From the NCBI GenBank assembly GCA_002327305.1, contig DCUZ01000099.1:59386-95677 (forward strand): DNA of 36,292 bases, written 5' to 3'. The DNA is from Holophagales bacterium UBA2201. GTDB lineage: Bacteria; Acidobacteriota; Thermoanaerobaculia; UBA2201. The stretch's first letter is position 1. Each line of letters starts with the position of its first letter. The translations under genes were made by a program, and so were the position numbers. A model generated the notes under the pieces. The model was not told where the DNA came from and did no database searches. It was given only the letters and a program-made list of their open reading frames with translations. This document shows positions 15,148 through 23,823 of this stretch, piece by piece.

Positions 15148-15657
15148 GCAAGCGCCGCCGATGAGCAAGGTCGTCCTCTTGCGGCGTTCGTCCCGGAAAT
15201 GATGTTGGCCCGCCCCGCCGGACACGACCCCCACCGCGACGACTGCCGCGAGGGGCGCCAGAAGGGGCCCGCAACCCCCGGCGAACAGGCGGTCTCCACC
15301 TGGGGCGCCGGGGTCTTCATGGTCCTCGTGGGGCTCTCCATGCCGGTCATCGCGGGGCCCGGGGAGGGGGGGATGCCCTGGGGCGTTCTGGCGGTGCATG
15401 TGGCCCTCATCACCGTCCTCTCCAACATCGGGAAGATGTTCCCCGTCTTCGTCTACCGGGGGGAGGCCACCCTCAAGGAACGGCTCGTGGTGAGCGTGGC
15501 CATGTTCCCCCGCGGCGAGGTGGGGGCCGGTGTGCTCGTCCTCTCGCTGGGCTATGGGGTGAACCAGAGCATGGTGGCGGTGGGGGTGGTCTCCCTGGCC
15601 CTCAACCTGGCCCTGACGGGGGTCTTCATCCTGGTCGTGAAAAAATTGCTCCGGTAG
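15148..15657 (+). pseudogene. C-terminal remnant of a cation:proton antiporter (CPA type)
   Basis: The frame is open from 15148 to the TAG at 15657; the first in-frame ATG is 15199, without a clear ribosome-binding site. From about 15300 it encodes four membrane helices of a Kef/NhaP-like exchanger (VLVGLSMPVIAG, SNIGKMFPVF, MFPRGEVGAGVLVLSL, ALNLALTGVFILV). The N-terminal two thirds of such a transporter are missing, and the part before 15300 is hydrophilic and not antiporter-like. It directly follows the group II intron, so a deletion or rearrangement at the intron probably removed the 5' part. Its end overlaps the convergent pyruvate kinase gene by 32 bp. Confidence 0.65.
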
Positions 15658-17086
15658 GGCGCGGGCCGCCCGACCCGAGGTCCAGGAACTCCAGGCGGTT
15701 GTTCCCGTCCGGATGGGCTGACGATGGCCCCTCGGTGAGGAGGGCGAGGGGGCCCGGCAGGTCCAACTCCGCCAGCGTCCTCCGCGCCCAGGCCCGCCAG
15801 TCCGAGGGGTGGTCCGGTTCGAGGAGCGGCCAGACGCCCGAGGAGAAGAGGAGGTGCTGGCAGGTGTCCTCGCGCGAGGAGACCCCCAGGATCCAGGCGC
15901 GGGGCCGGTGGCGGGCGATGTTGCGGGCGGTGAAGCCGCTGTGGGTGGGGACGATGATGGCCGCCGGATCCACCCGCTCGAGGGTGTGGCGCACCGCATG
16001 GGCGATGAGGCCGACGGGATGGGAACCCTCCGGGTCGGGGCCCGCCACCTCCGGCGGGGGCGACCGGTGGGGTTCCGTGGCCGCGGCGATCCCCGCCAGC
16101 ATGGCCGTTGATTCCACGGGGAATTTCCCCATGGCCGACTCGCCGGAGAGCATCACGGCGTCGGTGCCGTCCAGGACGGCGTTGGCCACGTCGGTGGCCT
16201 CGGCGCGGGTGGGACGGCGGTGTTCCGTCATGGACTCCAGCATGTGGGTGGCGGTGATGACGGGCCGGCCGGCCGCGTTGGCCCGGCGGATGAGCTCCTT
16301 CTGGACCACGGCCATCCGCTCGATGGGCACCTCCACCCCCAGGTCGCCCCGGGCGACCATGACGCCGTCGCACGCCTGCAAAATGCCCCCCAGGTGGTCC
16401 AGCGCCCCCGCCCGCTCGATCTTGGCGACGAGGAACGGGTGGTGGCCGAGGTCGGCGGCGGCGTTGCGCACCGCCACCAGGTCCAGCGGCGTCTCCACGA
16501 AGGATTGGCTCACGGCGTCCACCCCCATCGCCAGCGCCGCCTTCAGGCACGCGTGGTCCCGCTCGGTGAAGGCGGAGAGCCCCAGGTCGATGCCGGGGAG
16601 GTTGAGCCCCTTTCTTGACCGCAGTTCCCCGCCGACGATGACGCGGCACCGCACCCTGCGCCCCTCCACCGCCGTCACCTCCAACTGGATGAAGCCGTCG
16701 TTGAGGAAGAGGGCGTCGCCGGGTTTGACCACTTCGGGCAGGGGCTCGAAGGTGACCGAGACCTGTTCTGCGGTCCCCGCAACGGGGTCCGGGGTGAGCG
16801 TGAAGGGGGCGCCGGGCTCCAGAAGGACCGGTTCCTTCTCAAAAGTCCCCACGCGCATCTTGGGCCCCGGCAGGTCGGCCAGGATGGCCACGCGCCGCCC
16901 GGCCCGCCGCCCCGCCTCCCGAACCGCGGCCACGAACTGCCGGTGGACCTCGAAGTCCCCGTGGGAGAAATTGAGCCGCGCGATCGACATCCCGGCACGG
17001 ATCATCTTCTCCAGCATCTCCACCGAAGAAGAGGCCGGGCCGACGGTGCAGACGATCTTGGTCTTGTGGGCGGGCAAGGGGGTCAT
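15626..17086 (-). CDS. pyk: Pyruvate kinase
   Basis: 486 residues, normal for bacterial pyruvate kinases. It converts phosphoenolpyruvate and ADP to pyruvate and ATP, the last step of glycolysis. Visible motifs are TKIVCTVGPASSS at the N-terminus, ARLNFSHGD, VAKIERAGALDHL (catalytic Lys and Mg-binding Glu region), MVARGDLGVEVP and TATHMLESM. The C-terminal allosteric domain is present (IIVPTHSGFTARNIARHRP). GGAGGG lies 4 nt before the ATG. A minus-strand -10 TACAAT at 17121-17116 gives a short leader. It overlaps the end of the antiporter remnant tail-to-tail. Confidence 0.95.
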   Translation of the reverse strand: MTPLPAHKTKIVCTVGPASSSVEMLEKMIRAGMSIARLNFSHGDFEVHRQFVAAVREAGRRAGRRVAILADLPGPKMRVGTFEKEPVLLEPGAPFTLTPDPVAGTAEQVSVTFEPLPEVVKPGDALFLNDGFIQLEVTAVEGRRVRCRVIVGGELRSRKGLNLPGIDLGLSAFTERDHACLKAALAMGVDAVSQSFVETPLDLVAVRNAAADLGHHPFLVAKIERAGALDHLGGILQACDGVMVARGDLGVEVPIERMAVVQKELIRRANAAGRPVITATHMLESMTEHRRPTRAEATDVANAVLDGTDAVMLSGESAMGKFPVESTAMLAGIAAATEPHRSPPPEVAGPDPEGSHPVGLIAHAVRHTLERVDPAAIIVPTHSGFTARNIARHRPRAWILGVSSREDTCQHLLFSSGVWPLLEPDHPSDWRAWARRTLAELDLPGPLALLTEGPSSAHPDGNNRLEFLDLGSGGPRPTGAIFSRPG

Positions 17087-17115
17087 GCGTCCCTCCGCTG
17101 ATTCATTCTTGAACT

Positions 17116-17121
17116 ATTGTA
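17116..17121 (-). promoter_or_regulatory. -10 element of pyk
   Basis: TACAAT on the minus strand, about 29 nt before the pyk ATG. The transcript would start near 17109 and contain the GGAGGG ribosome-binding site. No -35 box is recognised. Confidence 0.4.
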
Positions 17122-17277
17122 ACAGGAGGCGACGGGCGCGGGGAGGAGGAAACGCTTGAAGACCAGGCGGCCGGACGATCGAACCGCCGGACGGCCCCCC
17201 CCACCAACTTGAAACTTGGAACATGGAACGAAGGGGCGGTGGGAAGGCCGCAAGGCGGGGAACCCCGGTCCGGACCG

Positions 17278-17685
17278 TCAATTCTGCTGGCTTTTCTTCA
17301 TCATGTAGAACCCCGCCGTCAGCGCCAGGACGATGGCGGCGATGCCCAGGATGGTGAGGCCGTCCACCTCCTTGATGTCAAGCACGATGATTTTGCGGGA
17401 GATGGCGATGATGGCCACGGCCAGGACAACCTCATAGTGCGGCATGTCGCGGGTGATGTAGGTCTTCATGATGGTCTCCAGCAGTTCCAGGCCGATGACG
17501 ACCAGCATGAAGAGCCCGAACAATTCCAGGAGTTGGTCCACGCTGAGGATCAGGAAGGGGGGTTTCTTCAGGTCCTTGATGATGATCCAGCCCAGGTCGA
17601 TGGTGGCGAGGGTCAGGACGATCGCCATCATCCCCATGAGCACCTGGATGACGAGCGTTTCGTATCTCTTCAGCAGTTTGAACAT
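17278..17685 (-). CDS. psiE: PsiE-family inner-membrane protein
   Basis: 135 residues with four hydrophobic helices. It matches the phosphate-starvation-inducible PsiE family in length and features: an N-terminal FKLLKRYE, LLELFGLFMLVVIGLELLE in the middle, and the conserved TYITRDMPHYEVVLAVAIIA with the AISRKIIVLD loop. The biochemical role of PsiE is unknown; in E. coli expression responds to phosphate starvation. It lies between pyk and the P-type ATPases, all on the minus strand, with ~150-190 bp gaps, so it may have its own promoter. Confidence 0.85.
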   Translation of the reverse strand: MFKLLKRYETLVIQVLMGMMAIVLTLATIDLGWIIIKDLKKPPFLILSVDQLLELFGLFMLVVIGLELLETIMKTYITRDMPHYEVVLAVAIIAISRKIIVLDIKEVDGLTILGIAAIVLALTAGFYMMKKSQQN

Positions 17686-17839
17686 GGACGATCGTCCCCC
17701 TGCATCAAGGATTGCCCCCGCCAGCGTCGTTCCGCGCGGGCCTCAAGACCGGTGCCATGAGCGCGCGGCGCATCTCCCGGCCGGTTCCGGTCCTGAATAA
17801 AACCGTGTGCCCGAAGTAAGACGGTGGACGGCCGGGTAT

Positions 17840-20566
17840 TCATCGAAGTTTTTCCTCCGGGTCCCGCTTCAGCAGTTTGTAAAGCTCCATGACCGGCACC
17901 TGGACGACCGCCGCGGCCGCCAGGATCAGCCACTCCCGGGCCGGCAGGGGCGCGATGCGTAACAGGGCCTGGGTCACCGGCCAGTGCATGGCCGCCAGGT
18001 GGATGGCGAAGGCGGCGGCCATACCGATGAAGAGGACGCGGTTGTTGCGCAGGGGGACGCGGAAGAGGGAACGGACCTCGGAGCGGCAGTTGAGAACATG
18101 GAAGAACTGCAGGAGGATCATCAGCGTCAGGATCAGATTGCGGGCCTGGTCCTCTCCCACCCCCGCCGCGGTCCAATGCCTCCAGGCGAGAAGGCACACC
18201 ACGGCCATGGTGACGCCCCCCAGGAGGACCTGCTCGATCATCTTGCGGTTGAAGATGTTCTCGGTGGGGCGGCGCGGCGGCATCCGCATGATGCCCGCCT
18301 CCCCCTTCTCGAAGGCCAGCGCCACGTCCTGGATGCCGTTGGTCACCAGGTTCAGCCACAGCAGTTGGACCGCGATGAACGGCAGGGGCAGGTCCATCAT
18401 GACCGCCGCCGCGATCAGGAGGATCTGCGCGAACCCGGTGGTGATGAGGAAGAGGGTCACCTTGCGCACGTTGGCGTAGGCGAACCGCCCCTCCTCGATG
18501 CCGTTGACGATGGAGGAGAAGTTGTCGTCGGTGACGATGATCTGGGCGGCGTCCTTGGCCACCTCGGTCCCCGACCCCATGGCCACGCCGATGTTGGCGC
18601 GGTTGAGGGCGGGGGCGTCGTTGACGCCGTCCCCGGTGACGGCCACGAACTCCCCCAGGGCCATGAGGTGATCCACGATGGCCAGTTTCTGCTCGGGGGT
18701 GACCCGGGCGAAGACGCGGATGTCCCGCAGGCGCTCCTCCAGGCCCCCATTCCCGCGGGCGGCCGGGTCGGCCAACGCGCCCCCGGTGATCAACTGTGTC
18801 TCCTCGGAGGCGATGTCCAGCTGTCGGGCGATGGCCAGGGCGGTGGCGGGGTGGTCGCCGGTGATCATCACCACTTTCACCCCCGCGCCGTGGGCCCGGT
18901 CCACCGCCGCCTTGACCTCCGGGCGCAGGGGGTCCATGAACCCCGCCAACCCCAGGACCGCCAGGCCCTTCAGGTGGGATTCGGCCAGGGGTTGGTCGGG
19001 CTCCCAGCCCTCCAAAACGCCCTCGGCGATGAGGAGGACCCGGTAGCCCGCGGCGGCCAGTTCGTCCGCCCGGCGCAGGAGGGCGTCCCGGTCCGCGGAA
19101 GCGTCTCCGGCGGAGCCGCAGAAGGGGGCCACGGCCTCCACCGCCCCCTTGACCACCACGCGGGCCTCCTCTCCGGTACGGTAGGCGGTGGCGGCGTACC
19201 GCCGCTCGGATTCGAAGGGGATCTCCCCCACGAGGGGAAACCGCCGTCGCTCGGCCTCCGGGTCGAGGCCCAGTTTGCGCCCCAGGGCGAGGAGCGCCAC
19301 GTCCATCGAGTCACCGCTATGGACCCAGGCCCCCTCCTTGCGGACAAGCGAGCCCTCATTGCACAGGACTGCGGCACGGCCGAAGGCCACCAGCCGTTCG
19401 GCCGGCGGCCCGTCCAACGCTCCGCCCGCCTCCGGTCCGACCGTGCCGTCATCGTTGTAGCCCTGGCCGCCCACCGCCACGCGCGTGCCGTCGGCCAGCA
19501 GGATCCGCTTGACGGTCTGCTGGTTCACGGTCAGGGTGCCGGTTTTGTCGCTGGCGATGGTGGTGCAGCTGCCCAGACTTTCCACCGCCACGAGGCGTCG
19601 GGCGATCACCCCGCGGGCGGCCATGCGGGAGGTGGCCAGCGACAGGGCCACCGTCATCGCCACGGGGAGCCCCTCGGGGATCGACGCCACCGCCATGGCG
19701 ATCATGACGAAGAACACATCCAGGAGGGGGTGCCCGCGGCTCACGAGCAGAACGCCCAGGAGGGCGGAGCAGAGGAGCACGACCATGCCCACCTGTTGCG
19801 CGAACCGGTCCATGCGGATGATCAGCGGGGGTTTGGCGCTCTCGGTTTCGGTGATGGAGCGGGCGATCTTGCCCACCTCGGTCCGGATGCCGGTGGAGGT
19901 GACGAGTCCCAGCCCGCGTCCGGTGAGGACGGTGGCGCCGGCGAAGGTCATGTTGGTCCGGTCGCTCACGGGGGTCTCCGCGGGCGCCGCGCCGGGCCGC
20001 TTCTGCACGGGGAGGGACTCGCCGGTGAGGAACGACTCGTCCAGGGCCAAACCGGTGGCCTGGAGGAGGCGGAGGTCGGCGGGCGCCTTCTCCCCCGATT
20101 CCAGGAGGACCGCGTCGCCGGGGACCAGGTCCTCGGCCGGCAGGGTCTCGACCTCCCCCCCCCTCCGCACCCTGGTCCGGATCTTCAACAGGTTCTGCAG
20201 GGCGTGGGCGCTCTGCTCCGCCCGCCACTCCTGGATGGTTCCGATGGCGGCGTTGAGGAGGATGACCAGGAAGATGAAGATGGCGTCCTTGAAGTCGCCG
20301 ATGGCCAGGGAGATCACCGCGGCGATGATGAGGATGTAGATGAGGGGGCTCTTAAACTGGTGCAGAACCACGGTCAGGAGCGAGGGCGGCACCTTGCCGG
20401 GGAGGATGTTCGGACCGTATTCCTCCAGAAGTTCCTTCGCCCGCTCCCGTCCCAGGCCCTCCGGCCCGGAGCCGAGGCGGGCCAGAAGGTCCGCCTCGGG
20501 GAGGGCGTGCCAATTGGTTTCGGAGGCGGCTGGAGTGGGGGTGGCGCCGTTCCGCATAATCTTCAT
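17840..20566 (-). CDS. P2-type cation-transporting ATPase, copy 2
   Basis: 908 residues. It has an N-terminal cation-ATPase domain (WHALPEADLLARLGSG), actuator TGES (FLTGESLPV), M4 PEGLP, phosphorylation site SDKTGTLT, hinge TGDGVNDAPAL and M6 NLVTNGIQD. It pumps a cation out of the cytoplasm using ATP. SERCA-like by fold, but the ion is unclear: in M6 the Asp of NLVTDG is Asn, and in M5 the position of SERCA E771 is Gln (TTGFAQILL, codon at 18425-18427). The tandem neighbour keeps Glu there. Its own extended -10 promoter lies ~95 bp upstream. Paralogous to 20739-23477, with a 298-bp near-identical tract. Confidence 0.88.
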   Translation of the reverse strand: MKIMRNGATPTPAASETNWHALPEADLLARLGSGPEGLGRERAKELLEEYGPNILPGKVPPSLLTVVLHQFKSPLIYILIIAAVISLAIGDFKDAIFIFLVILLNAAIGTIQEWRAEQSAHALQNLLKIRTRVRRGGEVETLPAEDLVPGDAVLLESGEKAPADLRLLQATGLALDESFLTGESLPVQKRPGAAPAETPVSDRTNMTFAGATVLTGRGLGLVTSTGIRTEVGKIARSITETESAKPPLIIRMDRFAQQVGMVVLLCSALLGVLLVSRGHPLLDVFFVMIAMAVASIPEGLPVAMTVALSLATSRMAARGVIARRLVAVESLGSCTTIASDKTGTLTVNQQTVKRILLADGTRVAVGGQGYNDDGTVGPEAGGALDGPPAERLVAFGRAAVLCNEGSLVRKEGAWVHSGDSMDVALLALGRKLGLDPEAERRRFPLVGEIPFESERRYAATAYRTGEEARVVVKGAVEAVAPFCGSAGDASADRDALLRRADELAAAGYRVLLIAEGVLEGWEPDQPLAESHLKGLAVLGLAGFMDPLRPEVKAAVDRAHGAGVKVVMITGDHPATALAIARQLDIASEETQLITGGALADPAARGNGGLEERLRDIRVFARVTPEQKLAIVDHLMALGEFVAVTGDGVNDAPALNRANIGVAMGSGTEVAKDAAQIIVTDDNFSSIVNGIEEGRFAYANVRKVTLFLITTGFAQILLIAAAVMMDLPLPFIAVQLLWLNLVTNGIQDVALAFEKGEAGIMRMPPRRPTENIFNRKMIEQVLLGGVTMAVVCLLAWRHWTAAGVGEDQARNLILTLMILLQFFHVLNCRSEVRSLFRVPLRNNRVLFIGMAAAFAIHLAAMHWPVTQALLRIAPLPAREWLILAAAAVVQVPVMELYKLLKRDPEEKLR

Positions 20567-20661
20567 GTGGGGGTCTTCCCTTCCGTCGGACTCGGGGCCG
20601 CGCGGGGTGCCCCTCGCGGCGCGTTTCGCCCGTGTGGCGTCTTTGGAACAAGAATCGGAAT

Positions 20662-20670
20662 ATTATATCA
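20662..20670 (-). promoter_or_regulatory. Extended -10 promoter of P-type ATPase copy 2
   Basis: The minus strand reads TGATATAAT (20670-20662): TATAAT consensus with TG one base upstream. Predicted start near 20655, giving a leader of ~90 nt. A very similar element precedes the other ATPase copy, so the promoter was duplicated with the gene. Confidence 0.6.
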
Positions 20671-20738
20671 AAGACCCCGGGCGCCGTTTCCCCCGGCTCT
20701 GCGGACCCGGAAACAGCGACGCTTAGCGCCCCCGCGGA

Positions 20739-23477
20739 CTACGCCGCGGCCCCCGTCCGGCCGCGCGTCAGCAACTTGTACCCCTCCATCACCGGCAGAA
20801 GGATTGCGGCCAGGACGCCGAGGCCAAGCCAGTGGGAAACCGGCAGGGGGGAGATCCGCAGGAGCGCCTGGGTCACCGGCCAGTAGGTAGCCGCCAGGTG
20901 GACGGCGAAGGCCGCGGCCATGCCGATGAAGAGGACGCGGTTGTTGCGCAGGGGGATGCGGAAGAGGGAACGGACCTCGGAGCGGCAGTTGAGGACATGG
21001 AAGAATTGCAGGAGAATCATCAGGGTCAACAGGGCGTTGCGGGCCTCGGCCTCATCCATCCCCGCACCGATCCAGTGCCGCCAGGCGAGGAGGCAGAGCA
21101 CCGCCATGGTGAACCCCCCGAGGAGGACCTGCTCGATCATCTTGCGGTTGAAGATGTTCTCCGTGGGCCGGCGCGGCGGCATGCGCATGACGCCCTCCTC
21201 GCCCCGTTCGAAGGCCAGGGCCACGTCCTGGATGCCGTTGGTCACCAGGTTCAGCCACAGGAGCTGGACGGCCAGGAACGGGACGGGGAGGCCCATGAGC
21301 AGGGCGGTGCCGATCATGAGCAGTTCGGCGAAGCCGGTGGAGATCAGGAAGAGGGTCACCTTGCGCACGTTGGCGTAGGCGAACCGCCCCTCCTCGATGC
21401 CGTTGACGATGGAGGAGAAGTTGTCGTCGGTGACGATGATCTGGGCGGCGTCCTTGGCCACCTCGGTCCCCGACCCCATGGCCACGCCGATGTTGGCGCG
21501 GTTGAGGGCGGGGGCGTCGTTGACGCCGTCCCCGGTGACGGCCACGAACTCCCCCAGGGCCATGAGGTGGTCCACGATGGCCAGTTTCTGCTCGGGGGTG
21601 ACCCGGGCGAAGACGCGGATGTCCCGCAGGCGCTCCTCCAGGCTCCCATTCCCGCGGGCGGCCGGGTCGGCCAGCGCACCCCCGGTGATCAACTGCGTCT
21701 CCTCGGAGGCGATGTCCAACTGCCGGGCGATGGCCAGGGCGGTGGCGGGGTGGTCGCCGGTGATCATCACCACCTTCACCCCCGCGTCGTGGGCCCGGTC
21801 CACCGCATCTTTAACCTCCGGCCGCAGGGGGTCCATGAACCCCGCCAAGCCCAGAGCCGTCAGGCCGTTCAGTTGGGATTCGGCCAGATCCTGGCCCGGC
21901 TTCCACCCCACTAACGGCCCCTCGGCGACCAGGAGGACCCGATAACCCTCGGCGGCCAGTTCGTCCGCCTGGAGCAGGATGCGCTCCCGGTCCAGGGCCG
22001 GGGTCTTTCCGGCCATCCACGCCCGCTCGCAAAAGGGGGCCACGGCCTCCACCGCGCCCTTGACCACCACGCGGAGGCCCTCTTCCGCCTGGTAGGCGGC
22101 GGCGGCGTACCGCCGCTCGGACTCGAACGCGATCTCTCCCACGGTGGGATGCCGCCGGCGCTCCTCCTTCGGGTCGAGGCCCAGTTTGCGTCCCAGGGCA
22201 AGGAGGGCCACATCCATGGAATCGCCGCTGTGCCTCCACGCGCCGTCCCGCATGACCAGCGCCCCCTCGTTGCAGAGGACCACGGCCCGGCCGAGAGCCC
22301 GCAGGAGGCCGGATGCGGCCTCCCCCGGCCTCCCGCCGTCCTCCAGCGCGGCCTCCCCCTCGGCATTGTATCCCTGGCCGCCGACCGCCACCCGCGTCCC
22401 GTCCGGCAGGAGGAGCAGTTTGACGGTCTGCTGGTTCACCGTCAGGGTTCCCGTCTTGTCGCTGGCGATGGTGGTGCAACTGCCCAGGCTCTCCACCGCC
22501 ACGAGGCGGCGGGCGATCACCTTGCGCGCGGCCATGCGCGAGGTGGCCAGCGAGAGGGCCACCGTCATCGCCACGGGAAGTCCCTCGGGGATGGCCGACA
22601 CCGCCATGGCGATCATGACGATGAACACATCCTCGAAGGCGGCCCCCCGCGCCATGGTCAGGGCCCCCAGCAGGGCGGCGAAGACAAGGACGATCGCCCC
22701 CACCTGCCGGGCGAAGCGCTCCATGCGGATGACCAGGGGGGGCTTGGCCCCCTCCGTTTCGGTGATGGACCGGGCGATCTTGCCCACCTCGGTGCGGACT
22801 CCGGTGGTCGTCACCAGCCCGAGGCCCCGTCCCGTGATCACCGTGGCCCCGGCGAAGGCCATGTTGGCCCGGTCGCTCACCGGGATCTCCCCGGGCGCCG
22901 CGCCGGGCTTCTTCCGCACGGGCAGGGACTCGCCGGTGAGGAACGATTCGTCCATGGTGAGCCCGGGGGCCTGGAGCAGGCGGAGATCGGCGGGCACCTT
23001 GTCCCCCGACTCCAGAAGGACCAGGTCGCCCGGGACCAGCTCCTCGGCCGAAAGGGTCTCGACCTCCCCTTCCCGCCGCACCCGTGCCTGGATCTTAAGC
23101 AGGCTCTGCAGGGCGTGGGCGCTCTTTTCGGCCTTCCATTCCTGGACGGTCCCGATGGCGGCGTTGAGGAGGATCACCAGGAAGATGAAAACGGCATCCT
23201 TGAGATCCCCGATCACCAGAGAAACCGCCCCGGCGATGATCAGGATGTAGATGAGGGGGCTCATGAACTGGTGGAGCACCACGGTCAGGAGCGAGGGCGG
23301 CTCCTTGCCGGGGAGGGTATTGGGGCCGTACTCTCCCAGAAGCTCCCGTGCCCGTGCCCGCCCCAGTCCGTCGGGCCCGGAGCCGAGACGGGCATGGAGG
23401 TCCGCCTCGGAGAGGGCGTGCCAGTCGGGTTCGGGGACGATGGGGGTTGCGGAGGAGTTCTTGCGGGTCATAGGCAT
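20739..23477 (-). CDS. P2-type cation-transporting ATPase, copy 1
   Basis: 912 residues, paralogous to the downstream copy along its whole length. Motifs: WHALSEADLHARLGSG, FLTGESLPV, IPEGLPVAMTV, SDKTGTLTVNQQT, TGDGVNDAPAL and LWLNLVTNGIQDVAL. In M5 it has STGFAELLM, keeping a Glu at the position aligned with SERCA E771 (codon at 21324-21326), unlike copy 2. M4 Glu (PEGLP) is kept, and the M6 Asp is Asn in both copies. Likely a Ca2+- or Mn2+-type, or Na+/K+-like, export pump; the substrate cannot be assigned. It lies upstream of copy 2 in the same direction, with a 172-bp gap holding the copy 2 promoter. Neighbouring antiporters support a role in ion homeostasis. Confidence 0.88.
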   Translation of the reverse strand: MPMTRKNSSATPIVPEPDWHALSEADLHARLGSGPDGLGRARARELLGEYGPNTLPGKEPPSLLTVVLHQFMSPLIYILIIAGAVSLVIGDLKDAVFIFLVILLNAAIGTVQEWKAEKSAHALQSLLKIQARVRREGEVETLSAEELVPGDLVLLESGDKVPADLRLLQAPGLTMDESFLTGESLPVRKKPGAAPGEIPVSDRANMAFAGATVITGRGLGLVTTTGVRTEVGKIARSITETEGAKPPLVIRMERFARQVGAIVLVFAALLGALTMARGAAFEDVFIVMIAMAVSAIPEGLPVAMTVALSLATSRMAARKVIARRLVAVESLGSCTTIASDKTGTLTVNQQTVKLLLLPDGTRVAVGGQGYNAEGEAALEDGGRPGEAASGLLRALGRAVVLCNEGALVMRDGAWRHSGDSMDVALLALGRKLGLDPKEERRRHPTVGEIAFESERRYAAAAYQAEEGLRVVVKGAVEAVAPFCERAWMAGKTPALDRERILLQADELAAEGYRVLLVAEGPLVGWKPGQDLAESQLNGLTALGLAGFMDPLRPEVKDAVDRAHDAGVKVVMITGDHPATALAIARQLDIASEETQLITGGALADPAARGNGSLEERLRDIRVFARVTPEQKLAIVDHLMALGEFVAVTGDGVNDAPALNRANIGVAMGSGTEVAKDAAQIIVTDDNFSSIVNGIEEGRFAYANVRKVTLFLISTGFAELLMIGTALLMGLPVPFLAVQLLWLNLVTNGIQDVALAFERGEEGVMRMPPRRPTENIFNRKMIEQVLLGGFTMAVLCLLAWRHWIGAGMDEAEARNALLTLMILLQFFHVLNCRSEVRSLFRIPLRNNRVLFIGMAAAFAVHLAATYWPVTQALLRISPLPVSHWLGLGVLAAILLPVMEGYKLLTRGRTGAAA

Positions 23478-23592
23478 GGGTGATCATTCCCTTCGGTCCT
23501 GGGCCATCGGCCCGCCGGTGCGCGGCGGCGTTGGGACAGCCTGGTGGGGAGCCCTACGCCGGAGAAGGGGCAGACCCCGTAATTAAAATGGC

Positions 23593-23601
23593 ATTATATC
23601 A
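23593..23601 (-). promoter_or_regulatory. Extended -10 promoter of P-type ATPase copy 1
   Basis: The minus strand reads TGATATAAT (23601-23593), the same word as upstream of copy 2. The leader to ATG 23477 is ~110 nt. AAGGGA about 12 nt before the start is a possible ribosome-binding site. Confidence 0.6.
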
Positions 23602-23631
23602 AAATCACCGCTCCCCGTCTCCTCGTCTTGC

Positions 23632-23823
23632 CGCGCCATGGCGCGGGTGAGGCATGGAAGCAACGCACCCGCAAGGGTGCGGCAACGCTGCTTTGGGGAT
23701 GGGGGCGTCTTCCCGCCTTCCCGCCGCATAAAGCCGGCGCACCCATAAAGGGTACGGCTACATTATTTTATGGGTGGGGGAGCTTTCCGGCTTTCTGGCT
23801 TTCCCGCCTTCTGGCAAGGGGGC
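23632..23823. repeat. Two diverged copies of the hairpin/G-rich/pyrimidine repeat
   Basis: A 14-bp palindrome (23632-23645) precedes repeat copy A. Copy A has stem CGCACCC/GGGTGCG with a GCAA loop (23664-23681), then a G-rich word and CTTCCCGCC units. Copy B has CACCCATAAA (23740-23749) paired with TTTATGGGTG (23767-23776), then GGGGGAGC and TTTCCGGC/TTTCTGGC units up to the rex stop. There is no gene in the 346-bp gap. Copy B could serve as a terminator-like structure for the nuo-rex message, but it lacks a U-tract in the right place. Confidence 0.6.

Noticed and set aside
17686..17839. Intrinsic terminator behind P-type ATPase copy 2
   Set aside because: GACCGG/CCGGTC repeats exist, but spacing is loose and no U-run follows on the minus strand.
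17984..20890. A 968-codon open frame antisense to P-type ATPase copy 2
   Set aside because: It mirrors the real ATPase gene, arises from high GC3 codon bias, and its protein is low-complexity (His/Gly/Glu/Val-rich) with no domain.
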